Origin: a virus
Reading direction: 5' to 3' (one strand)
Virus record (IMG/VR): IMGVR_UViG_3300013006_000091
Location: 1-31,590 of that record
DNA: 31,590 nt
Part shown: one piece after another, positions 13,536-21,190 of the stretch
Position numbering within the stretch: the stretch's first letter is position 1
Layout of the letters: each line of letters opens with the position of its first letter
The notes under the pieces: generated by a model
The model's input: only the letters and a program-made list of their open reading frames with translations
Told to the model about the DNA's origin: nothing
The model's database searches: none
Translations under genes and position numbers: made by a program

Positions 13536-14693
13536 TTAGTAAAACAAGGCTAGAACGCCTTGTCCGCCTACTCCGCCAGCACCACCATTACTACTAGAAC
13601 ACGCTCCACCACCGCCACCGCCGCCGCCAAGACCTCCAGCACCACCAGACCTAGTTGTTGCAGTAGTTCCTGGTTTTAAAGCACCAGCACCGCCACCTCC
13701 GCCAATAGAAGTACTACCTGTTTGTTTGCTAGATTCACCGCCACGATTTAAACTGCTTTGTCCACCGCTACCACTATTGTAATTAGGAACTGCACCACCA
13801 CCGCCACCGCCTGTACACCAACCACTAAGACCGTTGCTTCCGTGAGGGTCATTACCAAGACTTCCACCAACACCACCGTAAGCAACACCTCTTGATGTAA
13901 TAGTGCCTGTTGTAAAAAGTGTATTGTTGCCAAGAAATGTAGTAGTGGTTGCTTCTTGATTATTATGAAAAAAACTAAGCCAGTTACTTCCAGGAAAAAT
14001 ATCATTAGACATTTCGGCTTGCTGAGATGTAGAAGAACCTGAGGTATAAAGTTTTAAATCATTATTAACCCAACCATTCATAAAATATAGTTTATTTGCA
14101 CTATTAATACTTGCTGTATATGTAGTGGCATTTCCACCTATGGAACCATTATCCGTAGTATTTCCACCGCTACCACCAGGACCGCCACCAGAACCAATTG
14201 CATAAGTGCTTGTATATCCAGTAAGACTTGGTCCGCCTGTTGTGTCTAAACATTTGCGTGCTATTGTTCCATTAGAAGAGCCACCAACATTGTTTCCATT
14301 GCCAGCACCACTGCCACCAACAGCGCCAATTAATTGCAAAGTTAAATTTGTATTACCAGCCTCTACTCTTGCTAAAGGAACTCCTAAATAAGAATTACCG
14401 CCATTACCTGCAACAGTATTATTGCCACCGCCTGCTGGACCTGCAGTACCACCTGCACCAATTGAAACATAAATTTTTCCACCAAGAAATAATTGTCCGC
14501 CAATGGCACCAGAACCACCACCGCCGCCGCCGCCGCCATAACTATCGTCATTTGAACCACCGCCGCCACCGCCTCCTCCGCCAGTAAGGATAAAAGTAAT
14601 TAAACGAGGGTCACCAAGGTCAATCCAACCACTGCTTGTAATAACTCTTTGTAAAGACATTGGTGCTTTACTAGGTGTTAATGAAACTGCCAT
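13536..14693 (-). CDS. Glycine-rich tail adhesin / receptor-binding protein
   Basis: This 385-residue protein has several long Gly runs: at about 38-46, 53-60, and further runs in the second half, joined by Ser, Asn, Thr and Tyr turns. Polyglycine runs of this kind form polyglycine-II sandwich domains in some phage tail-tip adhesins such as T-even gp38. The N-terminus (PSKAPMSLQRVITSSGWIDLG) looks like a tail attachment part, and the end is hydrophobic (GQGVLALFY). The ATG lies at a TAATG junction with the preceding small gene. It probably contacts a host surface receptor, so its loops should evolve fast. Confidence 0.65.
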   Translation of the reverse strand: MAVSLTPSKAPMSLQRVITSSGWIDLGDPRLITFILTGGGGGGGGGSNDDSYGGGGGGGGSGAIGGQLFLGGKIYVSIGAGGTAGPAGGGNNTVAGNGGNSYLGVPLARVEAGNTNLTLQLIGAVGGSGAGNGNNVGGSSNGTIARKCLDTTGGPSLTGYTSTYAIGSGGGPGGSGGNTTDNGSIGGNATTYTASINSANKLYFMNGWVNNDLKLYTSGSSTSQQAEMSNDIFPGSNWLSFFHNNQEATTTTFLGNNTLFTTGTITSRGVAYGGVGGSLGNDPHGSNGLSGWCTGGGGGGAVPNYNSGSGGQSSLNRGGESSKQTGSTSIGGGGGAGALKPGTTATTRSGGAGGLGGGGGGGGACSSSNGGAGGVGGQGVLALFY

Positions 14694-14998
14694 TATACTA
14701 TCTCCACTCCGCTGATATGAAAGTTAATTGTTGTTGCAGATGCTGAACCTGAAATGATTTGAGTAGTAGGAATTACCTGCTTTAAATCAATAGAGACAGT
14801 TGATAATCCATCAATAGGAATTGTTGAATATGCTGCAATGCTGTTAAAGTTAATTGTAAATGTACCAGCATTTACTGCAGTATTTGATACAAGAATATTT
14901 GTAGCAACTGCAGTTGTTGATGCTGGAGCGGTATAAAGAGTTGTATTACTTGTTGCTGCTGCTGTTCTAGCCAGCACCTTACTTGTTACTGTAGCCAT
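14693..14998 (-). CDS. 101-aa beta-rich virion protein
   Basis: This 101-residue protein is rich in Ala, Thr, Ser, Val and Ile, with short alternating strands (TTLYTAPASTTAVATNILVSN, cut here to its main strand region) and no Cys or charged clusters. The pattern suggests a small beta sandwich, as in fibre or decoration proteins. AAGGT lies before its ATG, and its stop overlaps the ATG of the glycine-rich adhesin. It is probably part of the fibre or adhesin complex. Confidence 0.6.
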   Translation of the reverse strand: MATVTSKVLARTAAATSNTTLYTAPASTTAVATNILVSNTAVNAGTFTINFNSIAAYSTIPIDGLSTVSIDLKQVIPTTQIISGSASATTINFHISGVEIV

Positions 14999-15016
14999 TT
15001 GTACTACCTTTCGTTG

Positions 15017-17080
15017 TTAGAGTGCTTGCATTACTATAAGTTGTTCGTCTGCTCCGCCACCTGCTGGTGCTGACCAAACAGGAATTCCGCCCGAAACTGT
15101 AAGCACATTTCCTGTTGAGCCGATTGCTCTTTTAGCAAGGGTATTAGTTCCAGATGCATAAAGAATATCACCTGTTGTATATGTAGTTGTATTTGTTCCA
15201 CCACGGGCTTCACCCAAAGTTCCAGTTGTTCCTGTTAGTGGAAGCCCTGTAGCATTTGTCAGTGTACCGCTTGCTGGCGTTCCAAGTGCTCCACCAGATG
15301 TAAGAAGTGTTGCAGATGTTGGAATAGTTGTCGAGTTAATAGTTAGACCATAAATATTTGTTACTGTTGCACCTGATGCAATAGATGTTGAGCCAAGGGT
15401 TGGTGCTGAGTAAGAAGCAACAGTTCCCCATGAAGAAGATGTTCCATTAGTTGTTAAATACTTGCCAGAGTTACTAGTTTGTGATGGCAGTGCTTCTGAT
15501 AAGTTTCCAGTTGTAATAACTGTACCGCTGGTATCAGGAAGGCTTATAGTTCTATCTGCTGTTGGGTCAACAACTGTTAATGTAGTTTCAAAAGCATCAT
15601 TAGTTGCTCCTTCAAATTCAATAGCATAACCTGTTGGAAGGCGGACGCCTTCAACTATAACATGCGAAGCACTTGTTTGCGTTATTTTTCCGCCAAGAGC
15701 AATAGTAAGAGTTCCATTTGCAGTAGGGTCAGTTAAAGTTAATCCAGAGATATTTGTAACCGTTGCACCTGAGTTGATAGTTGTGCTACCAAGGGTAGGT
15801 GCTGAGTAAGATGCAGTTGTAGTAATTTGAACCCAAGCACTGCCTGACCATACAAACATAAGGCTAGATGTTGAGTTCCAGTACATAGCACCAGTAAGCA
15901 AAGCATTGCCATCATTGTCTACTGTAGGCGCGGTTGACTTGCTACCAAGGTAACGGTCATCAAAGTTGTCGTAGGTTGTAGCAGCATCGGAAGCACTTGT
16001 TGCTGCACTGGCTGCACTTGTTGCTGCTGCTGTCTGGCTTGTTAAAGCAGATGAAGCAGAAGTGGCAGCACTAGTTGCGCTAGTTGCTGCAGCGGTTTGA
16101 GAAGTCAAAGCCGATGATGCACTTGTGGCTGCACTTGTAGCGGATGTGGCTGCTGCTGTAGCACTTGCTGCTGCACTAGTTGCACTAGTTGCGGCTGCTG
16201 TGGCAGATGCTGCTGCTGAGGTAGCACTTGTTGCTGCTGCTGTCGCTGAACTTGCTGAGGCTGTAGCAGATGATGCTGAGGCAGTAGCAGAAGTTGCTGC
16301 GCTTGCAGCGCTTGTTGCAGCAGATGCTGCACTAGTTGCTGCAGATGCAGCACTAGTAGATGCTGCAGTTGCTGAGCCTAAAATGCTATCTACATAATCC
16401 TTAGGAGTAGCAGATGATGTTGACATACCTGCAGAAGATAGACCAGTAATTACTGGTGAGCCAGAGATAGTTGGGCTAGTTAAAGTTTTATTTGTTAAAG
16501 TCTGTACCGCTGTAGCAATAACCACTGTACCTGTTGTGTTAGGCATTGTGATTGTATTGTCTTGTGTAGGGTCAACCACTGTAAGGGTAGTCTCAAAGGC
16601 ATCAGGTGTCGCACCTTCAAAGACAATGCTTGCATCTACGCCAGCGCCTGAGATGTTAGGGTTGGTGATTGTAGGGCTTGTAAGAGTTTTGTTGGTTAGT
16701 GTCTGAGTATCTGTAGTACCCACCACAGCCCCTGTAGCCCCGTGTACACCTGTTGTAGACTCAATGTGAACATTAGCCTCGCGATAGTCACGACCAATTG
16801 CCATGTGGCGTGTGACCGCACCAGCCGAGTGGGCTTGGGCAGAGGAACCATCTATAGCACGGGTAATAGTAAAGGTGTTAGTAGATACTGCCGTAGCATC
16901 TACAATTTCTTCAAGCGCTGTATCTGGGTCAATGACCAGAGTAAAGGTTGTGCCACCTGAGATGGTTGCACCACCAAGAAGCGCAGGCCCAGACTGAACA
17001 ACAATCGTTGTTGCACCAGCAGTAACCGCGCTAGTCAACGTAGATTGCTGAGAGCGTGAGGAGTAATTTCTAGTTGTCAT
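15017..17080 (-). CDS. Tail fibre protein with Ala/Ser/Thr-rich shaft
   Basis: This 687-residue fibre has four parts. Residues 1-125 are an N-terminal attachment domain with RDYREANVHIEST. Residues 126-215 hold beta repeats (QTLTNKTLTSPTI twice). Residues 238-368 are a low-complexity Ala/Ser/Thr shaft. The C-terminal part begins NFDDRYLGSKSTAPTVDNDG, a widespread phage fibre element, then repeats GATNDAFETTLTVVDPT (also at 157-172) and SYSAPTLGSTxI (twice). It is probably a trimeric host-recognition fibre. The modules are internally duplicated, a sign of growth by recombination. Confidence 0.82.
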   Translation of the reverse strand: MTTRNYSSRSQQSTLTSAVTAGATTIVVQSGPALLGGATISGGTTFTLVIDPDTALEEIVDATAVSTNTFTITRAIDGSSAQAHSAGAVTRHMAIGRDYREANVHIESTTGVHGATGAVVGTTDTQTLTNKTLTSPTITNPNISGAGVDASIVFEGATPDAFETTLTVVDPTQDNTITMPNTTGTVVIATAVQTLTNKTLTSPTISGSPVITGLSSAGMSTSSATPKDYVDSILGSATAASTSAASAATSAASAATSAASAATSATASASSATASASSATAAATSATSAAASATAAATSATSAAASATAAATSATSAATSASSALTSQTAAATSATSAATSASSALTSQTAAATSAASAATSASDAATTYDNFDDRYLGSKSTAPTVDNDGNALLTGAMYWNSTSSLMFVWSGSAWVQITTTASYSAPTLGSTTINSGATVTNISGLTLTDPTANGTLTIALGGKITQTSASHVIVEGVRLPTGYAIEFEGATNDAFETTLTVVDPTADRTISLPDTSGTVITTGNLSEALPSQTSNSGKYLTTNGTSSSWGTVASYSAPTLGSTSIASGATVTNIYGLTINSTTIPTSATLLTSGGALGTPASGTLTNATGLPLTGTTGTLGEARGGTNTTTYTTGDILYASGTNTLAKRAIGSTGNVLTVSGGIPVWSAPAGGGADEQLIVMQAL
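15977..16369 (-). repeat. Low-complexity Ala/Ser/Thr shaft repeat in tail fibre
   Basis: These bases encode residues 238-368 of the fibre, made almost only of Ala, Ser and Thr in short units such as SAASAATSA, SATSAAASATAAA and SSALTSQTAAAT, the last unit occurring twice. The DNA is an imperfect GCN/ACN/TCN repeat, so slippage could change shaft length. Long open frames on the other strand here are side effects of the composition. Confidence 0.8.
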
Positions 17081-17088
17081 TTATATTC

Positions 17089-18009
17089 CTATCGGCTGTA
17101 GTGAACTCGTGTTGGGTACTGAGTTAATTGTTTTTGTTTTTCTTCATTAAGACGTTGTTGATATAGTCCAAAAATTTGACGCACTGCTGTATTAGATGCA
17201 CCAAACGGACGCTTAGAGTCAATCTCATCAGACTGTGGGCTGTACTGAGCAGCACGGGCTGGGTCAAGATAGGACAGCAATCTGTATGCTGCGCCTAAAA
17301 TAATTACATCTTTAACTGTATTTGATAATCCAGTTTGTGTAGAAAAATCTTGTGAGTTACTTGTAAAAGGTAATGGGTGTGTAGCATACATAGCCTTAAC
17401 AGTTCTACCAGGAATAATAACATCATGAATAGTTACAGTTTGTGAATCGCTACCCCATGTTGCCGTATCAGCCAATGGGTCAAAGGTCCATCTACGAACT
17501 CTAATCCATTCTTTTGTAGGCCCAATATCCTGCCATGACATAGTAAGGATATTTTCTATGTTTAAATCTTGTAACTCATAAGTTGTTACCGCTGCATTGT
17601 AAACAAATGATGTTTGTTTAACTGCATAGATAGCAGAACCAACTGCTTCAATAGTATCGTTAATAGCCTTCTTAATAACATAGCGCGGGAAAATAGGTGA
17701 AATAGTAACCTTTACATCCGCAGCATGAGTAGCAGCAGTTGTTCCTAGATAGCCTCGCCCGTAAGGAGCGACTGTTGCTGTATTGCCAACACGGTCAAAT
17801 GAATCAACCCACATTAACTCTTCATCAATTTCAAGTACACCTTTGCCTACATTGCTAGTGTCTCCAAGAGACAAAATTGTAGGTGCAGTACTTGGTGAGG
17901 TTAAAGTACTAATCGCAGTTCTAAGATAAGTAGAGCGGTCTTGCTGATATGTGTAACCCGATAGATTGATAAGTACTTCATCAATCATCTGTGTCAATGT
18001 TGTTGTCAT
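17089..18009 (-). CDS. Probable head-tail connector or tail adaptor protein, 306 aa
   Basis: This 306-residue protein begins with a helical MIDEVLINLSGYT segment, then has beta elements typical of adaptor proteins, including GRGYLGTTAATHAADVKV at about 84-101 and FPRYVIKKAINDTIEAVGSAIYAV. The C-terminal 70 residues are helical and charged (QIFGLYQQRLNEEKQKQL). It lies between the small basic genes and the tail fibre, where head-tail connectors or tail tube adaptors normally sit. I cannot assign a named family. The ATG overlaps the preceding stop (ATGA). Confidence 0.6.
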   Translation of the reverse strand: MTTTLTQMIDEVLINLSGYTYQQDRSTYLRTAISTLTSPSTAPTILSLGDTSNVGKGVLEIDEELMWVDSFDRVGNTATVAPYGRGYLGTTAATHAADVKVTISPIFPRYVIKKAINDTIEAVGSAIYAVKQTSFVYNAAVTTYELQDLNIENILTMSWQDIGPTKEWIRVRRWTFDPLADTATWGSDSQTVTIHDVIIPGRTVKAMYATHPLPFTSNSQDFSTQTGLSNTVKDVIILGAAYRLLSYLDPARAAQYSPQSDEIDSKRPFGASNTAVRQIFGLYQQRLNEEKQKQLTQYPTRVHYSR

Positions 18010-18281
18010 AGGTCTATGCTCCTTAGTGCAACAACTGCTGACAGTCCAGTAGTTCCCGCTAGTTCGTTACAGATAGCGTTTAGCATCTTGTAATTATTAG
18101 GCTGACGGCTAGCACTGGCTTTAATATTTAGTGCTGCAATAATACCTAAGCCGCTAGTGTCAGCATAGTTGTTTGCTGCACCTTGTTCGGACTGGTATGC
18201 ATCTGGTGTTGGGTATGTTCCACCATTTGCAAGACGATTTAACTCGTCAGCAAATGTGCTACCTGCTACTCCTGTTGCCAT
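18006..18281 (-). CDS. 91-aa hypothetical structural-region protein
   Basis: This 91-residue protein has FADELNRLANGGTYPTP at the start, then QGAANNYADTSGLGIIAALN and an end with ELAGTTGLSAVVALRS. It is small, neutral and without Cys. It begins at a TAATG junction with the 78-aa basic protein and overlaps the 306-aa gene by four bases. A connector or minor virion role fits the location. No family is certain. Confidence 0.55.
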   Translation of the reverse strand: MATGVAGSTFADELNRLANGGTYPTPDAYQSEQGAANNYADTSGLGIIAALNIKASASRQPNNYKMLNAICNELAGTTGLSAVVALRSIDL

Positions 18282-18517
18282 TATCTAAACCTCGCAGCCT
18301 TCTTTGCTATTGACTTTGGTTGTTTTACAAACTGTTTACCCTTTGCATTGCCCGCAGCCTTTGCTTTATTAGTGGCTGCTTTTTCAGCAGGACTTAATGC
18401 AGCCCATGCTGCTGCTGGTAAATATCTTTTCTTACCTTTAGATGGTTTGCCATCAGAAGTTTTCCACTTCTGACCAGTCCACTTTTTAAGTGACTGTTGT
18501 GATTTAGCAAGAGCCAT
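18281..18517 (-). CDS. Lys-rich basic microprotein, 78 aa
   Basis: This 78-residue product is strongly basic, with KKWTGQKWKTSDGKPSKG near the start, KKRYLPAAAWAALSPAEKAA in the centre, and the basic tail KQPKSIAKKAARFR. The centre matches a family of short phage and giant-virus proteins containing RYLPxxAW and SPAEKxATNxAK, which I associate with DUF5872-type sequences. Its high charge suggests DNA or RNA binding, and its position among structural genes suggests a head-internal role. It is one of five basic small proteins in a row. Confidence 0.6.
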   Translation of the reverse strand: MALAKSQQSLKKWTGQKWKTSDGKPSKGKKRYLPAAAWAALSPAEKAATNKAKAAGNAKGKQFVKQPKSIAKKAARFR

Positions 18518-18699
18518 TACTTGTATCCTCCGCCTGCCTTCTTGTATTGAACTGCAAGCAACTGTGCTTTACGAGCAGACCATTCACCAGGGTCTCCACC
18601 CTTAGAGCCAGCCTTAATCTTCTTAAACAATGCAGCACGCATACCTGGCTTTGTATAGTTACCAGCAGCGTTAACTGTAGATTTCTTTTTAGCAGCCAT
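18517..18699 (-). CDS. Lys-rich basic microprotein, 60 aa
   Basis: This 60-residue product is basic. It has KPGMRAALFKKIKAGSKGG and the run PGEWSARKAQLLAVQYKKAGGGYK (cut here at the key words). The WSARKAQLLA and GGGY elements recur in short basic proteins of phages and large viruses. It starts at a TAATG junction with the 98-aa gene. A DNA-binding role is likely by charge only. Confidence 0.6.
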   Translation of the reverse strand: MAAKKKSTVNAAGNYTKPGMRAALFKKIKAGSKGGDPGEWSARKAQLLAVQYKKAGGGYK

Positions 18700-18995
18700 T
18701 ATTTTTTAGCCTTATTTCTCTTAGAGATAGCAGCAGCCTTAGCCTTTGCATCTGACTTTGAAGAAGCACCCCATGCTTGCAGTGATAGAAGCAAACGAGT
18801 AGGCGAGCCATCAGGCTTGCGCTCTGGGCCTGGCATCCCACCCATCCGTGCTAGGAAGGATGCCCTGCGTGGGTTGTCTCCAGATTTAACAGGAGCCTTA
18901 AGAGTGCCACCCTTATAGGATGCACGACCTTTTGCGTTAAGTCCTCCTTTAGGATTCTTGCCTTCTTTACGCGTCCATGCTGGAGATTTAGCCAT
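18699..18995 (-). CDS. DUF6321-like basic protein, 98 aa
   Basis: This 98-residue protein starts with the word SPAWTRKEGKNPKGGLNAKG and contains KSGDNPRRASFLARMGGMPGP, then TRLLLSLQAWGASSKSDAKA and the basic ending SKRNKAKK. These words match a family I recall in cyanophages and other aquatic phages (DUF6321-like), of unknown function. Its charge and neighbours suggest nucleic-acid binding in the virion or during packaging. Confidence 0.65.
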   Translation of the reverse strand: MAKSPAWTRKEGKNPKGGLNAKGRASYKGGTLKAPVKSGDNPRRASFLARMGGMPGPERKPDGSPTRLLLSLQAWGASSKSDAKAKAAAISKRNKAKK

Positions 18996-18998
18996 TGT

Positions 18999-19151
18999 TT
19001 ACTCTGTTCCTTTTCCGTCTTGAAAGCCAGGGATTTTTGTAATATCGCCTTTGTATTTAACAAGCAACTTTTCAAAAGTTGTAAGTTTACGTGGCTTAAT
19101 ACGTGTTTGAATATCTCTAACTTCTGCTGGCGTTTTCTTTTTAGGAGTCAT
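18999..19151 (-). CDS. Basic microprotein, 50 aa
   Basis: The complement of CAT at 19149-19151 gives an ATG, and the frame ends with TAA at 18999-19001. The 50 residues read MTPKKKTPAEVRDI at the start, KPRKLTTFEKLLVKYKG in the centre and FQDGKGTE at the end. It is basic and lies exactly between two basic neighbours with no gap upstream. The packing and composition support it as a real gene. Function is unknown. Confidence 0.6.
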   Translation of the reverse strand: MTPKKKTPAEVRDIQTRIKPRKLTTFEKLLVKYKGDITKIPGFQDGKGTE

Positions 19152-19304
19152 TTACTTCTTCTTGCCCATTTTCTTCATAGCCATTTTCTTTGCTGTCTTT
19201 TTGGCTGTGTTCTTCATTGGCATACCAGTCTTCTTGGCAGCCTTCTTTGCTGCCATCTTACCTGCTGCTGTGTATGGGAACTCTTGATTTCCGACCATTG
19301 GCAT
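19152..19304 (-). CDS. Very Lys-rich microprotein, 50 aa
   Basis: The ATG at 19304 shares a base with the TAA of the 106-aa gene. After MPMVGNQEFPYTAAG, the remaining 35 residues are mostly Lys, Ala and Met (AAKKAAKKTG, then KNTAKKTAKKMAMKKMGKKK). This resembles a histone-tail or protamine-like sequence and should bind DNA by charge. It is the first of five basic genes behind the two small head genes. Alternatives include an antisense-derived artefact, but the continuous TAATG packing argues against that. Confidence 0.6.
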   Translation of the reverse strand: MPMVGNQEFPYTAAGKMAAKKAAKKTGMPMKNTAKKTAKKMAMKKMGKKK

Positions 19305-19624
19305 TATATTTGTCCTATCTCTTTCATTACTGCTGCGGTTGATTTATTTACTTTGTTTGCATCAGGCATTGTGTTCGAGTTGTATGGCTTGCCTAATACT
19401 TCGGAAGCCTTTTCGGCTTCACGAATCCTTTGCATTGATGTACCGCCAGGTTGTATACCCTGTGCTCTGGCCTCATTGTAAGCATTTAGTTCTTGGTTAA
19501 ACGCTCTCTGTGGTCTTTGACGACGAGAGTCAGCATCACCTGTACCTAGTTCAAGGGTCATAACCTTGCACCCAAAACATCCTTCTACATATTCAGGATG
19601 TGTCTGTATTTGATGTAGGCTCAT
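19304..19624 (-). CDS. 106-aa head-region protein with Cys/His N-terminus
   Basis: This 106-residue protein has HPEYVEGCFGCKVMTLELGTGDA near the start (His and two Cys at GCFGC), which may bind a metal, followed by a basic charged centre (SRRQRPQRAFNQELNAYNEAR) and helical C-terminus (STAAVMKEIGQI). I recall an EGCFGCKxxTL motif in actinophage head-region proteins. It starts at an ATGA overlap with the 90-aa gene. Confidence 0.6.
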   Translation of the reverse strand: MSLHQIQTHPEYVEGCFGCKVMTLELGTGDADSRRQRPQRAFNQELNAYNEARAQGIQPGGTSMQRIREAEKASEVLGKPYNSNTMPDANKVNKSTAAVMKEIGQI

Positions 19625-19893
19625 ACTTCCGTAAAGTTTGCTTCCGTTACTCCTACACCACCAGCAATAAGCGCTGCCTTAGTAGCATCATCTACTGTAT
19701 GGTTGTAACCACCACGATAGACAACAGGATAGGTTGGCAAATCAGAATCAAGTGGATAACGAATTTGCTGGTATTGTCCATTAGTATTTAATACAATAGA
19801 TATACCACGGTCTAACTTGTAAAACTCAAATAGTCTGTGCATGCCTGCAGGACCTTCTTCAACTATTGGTGTCTTAAATAACCAGTTAGACAT
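19621..19893 (-). CDS. 90-aa head-region protein
   Basis: This 90-residue protein has AAAGGAG before its ATG. It has FKTPIVEEGPAGMHRLFEFYKL, then a beta segment (GISIVLNTNGQYQQIRYP), then YRGGYNHTVDDATKAALIAGGVGVTE. It is the first gene after the capsid gene and its hairpin. A head completion or capsid-associated role is likely from location. No family is certain. Confidence 0.6.
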   Translation of the reverse strand: MSNWLFKTPIVEEGPAGMHRLFEFYKLDRGISIVLNTNGQYQQIRYPLDSDLPTYPVVYRGGYNHTVDDATKAALIAGGVGVTEANFTEV

Positions 19894-19921
19894 TTATTCT
19901 CCTTTAGTGGACTCACCATAA

Positions 19922-19939
19922 GGCTGGGTTGCCCCAGCC
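19922..19939 (-). terminator. GC-rich hairpin after the major capsid gene
   Basis: GGCTGGG (19922-19928) pairs perfectly with CCCAGCC (19933-19939) around a four-base loop. It lies between the capsid stop at 19957 and the ATG at 19893. On the minus strand it is followed only by TTATGG, so it may be a leaky terminator or an mRNA 3' stabiliser that raises capsid message levels relative to downstream genes. Confidence 0.55.
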
Positions 19940-19956
19940 CTACAGTCAATTAACTA

Positions 19957-21159
19957 CTACTTAGCAGCGATTGATGAACCTGCTGTGATTCGGAATAGAG
20001 CCTCATCACGGTAAACTGCAAAACCAAGTACGCCGTACCAACCCATTGGGCGGAAACGCATTAACTTATCAGTTACGTTACCAATAACTACGTGTGGTTC
20101 TTCTGCTACGGCTTCCGCCATTGCCTGTGAACCGCATGCAATTGTGTCAAAGACACGTGTTACTGGAGTTACAGTTACTGTTGCTCCTACTGTTACTGCT
20201 GCAGTGTTTGCTACAGTAACTGTAATGGTTGTTGTTGAACCACTTGTTGCAATAGAAGCAATCTTTGCAGTAGATGCAATACCTGTTGCAGCAATCTTGT
20301 CGCCAACTTCAGCACGAGATGCAATAACAGATGATGAAGCAACACCAATAGTAAATCCTGCTGATGTTCCTGCTACTGTTGCTGTTGTTGTTGCCAATGC
20401 TGTCTGGTCTGCACCTGTCTTGTCATTAAACAAACGTGATGATTCTACGAAGAACGCGCCTTCGTACTCACCAATTTCTCCAGCCCAAATCTTGCTTGAT
20501 TCAGAGGCAGACTGTGACTGTGGGTAGCGCCATCCAAGGTCGCCTGTTTCAGCACGAAGGTCGTGTGAAACTTCTGGGTGAATACCAACCCAGTATTGAT
20601 TTCCGCGACGGCCCTTAGCCTTGTTAGAACGCAACTTTGCTACAGCGCGACGAATGTCTGCTGAGTCTAGTGTATCTGCTGCATCAATTGTTGCAACTGA
20701 TGTCGCATTACCTGCGAAGATGTTGTTTGTACCTGAGCGTAGAGTTGTCATTGCAACCTTGTCGATAGAATCTGCAAGGTTATATGCAATGATGTTAGCA
20801 ATTGCTGGGTCTACATCTGCAAGTGAGAAGAGTTCCAATGCGCGAGTTACTAGAACTGCGTTACCGTACTCATTAAGTGTTACTGTAATAGAGGTAGGAG
20901 TTGTCAGTGCTACTGCATCTGGGTCAACTGTCTCTGTGAGTGTTGATGTTGCTGCATCAAGGTCAACGTACTTCTGTAGAACTACTGTTGAACCTGGGAT
21001 TGCTTGACGTGCGGGGCGCTTATCTGCGACAGAACGAATTAGGGGTTCTGAACGGAGAGCGAACTCGAGAAGGCGGTCGTATGCCTTCTGAACGAGACCT
21101 GCGCCACCTACTGTACCACCGAACGAACCGCTCGATGTATCTGTAAAGGCGTTTGCCAT
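19957..21159 (-). CDS. Major capsid protein, N4-gp56-like
   Basis: This 400-residue protein has the features of the N4-gp56 family of HK97-fold capsids: a start with VQKAYDRLLEFALRSEP, the block GSTVVLQKYVDLD, then EYGNAVLVTRALELFSLADVDP and the helix NLADSIDKVAMTTLR, plus YWVGIHPEVSHDLR in the later part. Residues about 246-335 are a Thr/Ala/Val/Ser-rich insertion that looks beta-rich and could be surface exposed. The C-terminus returns to fold-typical sequence (RPMGWYGVLGFAVYRDEALF). AAGGAGA precedes the ATG. The acidic scaffold gene lies directly upstream. Confidence 0.82.
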   Translation of the reverse strand: MANAFTDTSSGSFGGTVGGAGLVQKAYDRLLEFALRSEPLIRSVADKRPARQAIPGSTVVLQKYVDLDAATSTLTETVDPDAVALTTPTSITVTLNEYGNAVLVTRALELFSLADVDPAIANIIAYNLADSIDKVAMTTLRSGTNNIFAGNATSVATIDAADTLDSADIRRAVAKLRSNKAKGRRGNQYWVGIHPEVSHDLRAETGDLGWRYPQSQSASESSKIWAGEIGEYEGAFFVESSRLFNDKTGADQTALATTTATVAGTSAGFTIGVASSSVIASRAEVGDKIAATGIASTAKIASIATSGSTTTITVTVANTAAVTVGATVTVTPVTRVFDTIACGSQAMAEAVAEEPHVVIGNVTDKLMRFRPMGWYGVLGFAVYRDEALFRITAGSSIAAK

Positions 21160-21190
21160 GTTTTTTAGTCTCCTTGACTATGAACGGATA

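Noticed and set aside
14206-14587. His/Arg-rich and Pro-rich frames opposite the glycine-rich adhesin
   Set aside because: These are by-products of GGN codon runs. No ribosome site or neighbour supports them.
16105-16397. Open frames on both other frames of the Ala/Ser/Thr region, including a 90-residue plus-strand frame
   Set aside because: They arise from the GCN/ACN/TCN repeat composition, have extreme Ala/Val/Gln bias, and lie wholly within the tail fibre gene.
18547-19481. Long plus-strand frames opposite the basic microproteins
   Set aside because: They are complements of Lys/Ala-rich genes and have unlikely Cys/Leu/Phe-rich content. The minus-strand genes are fully coupled.
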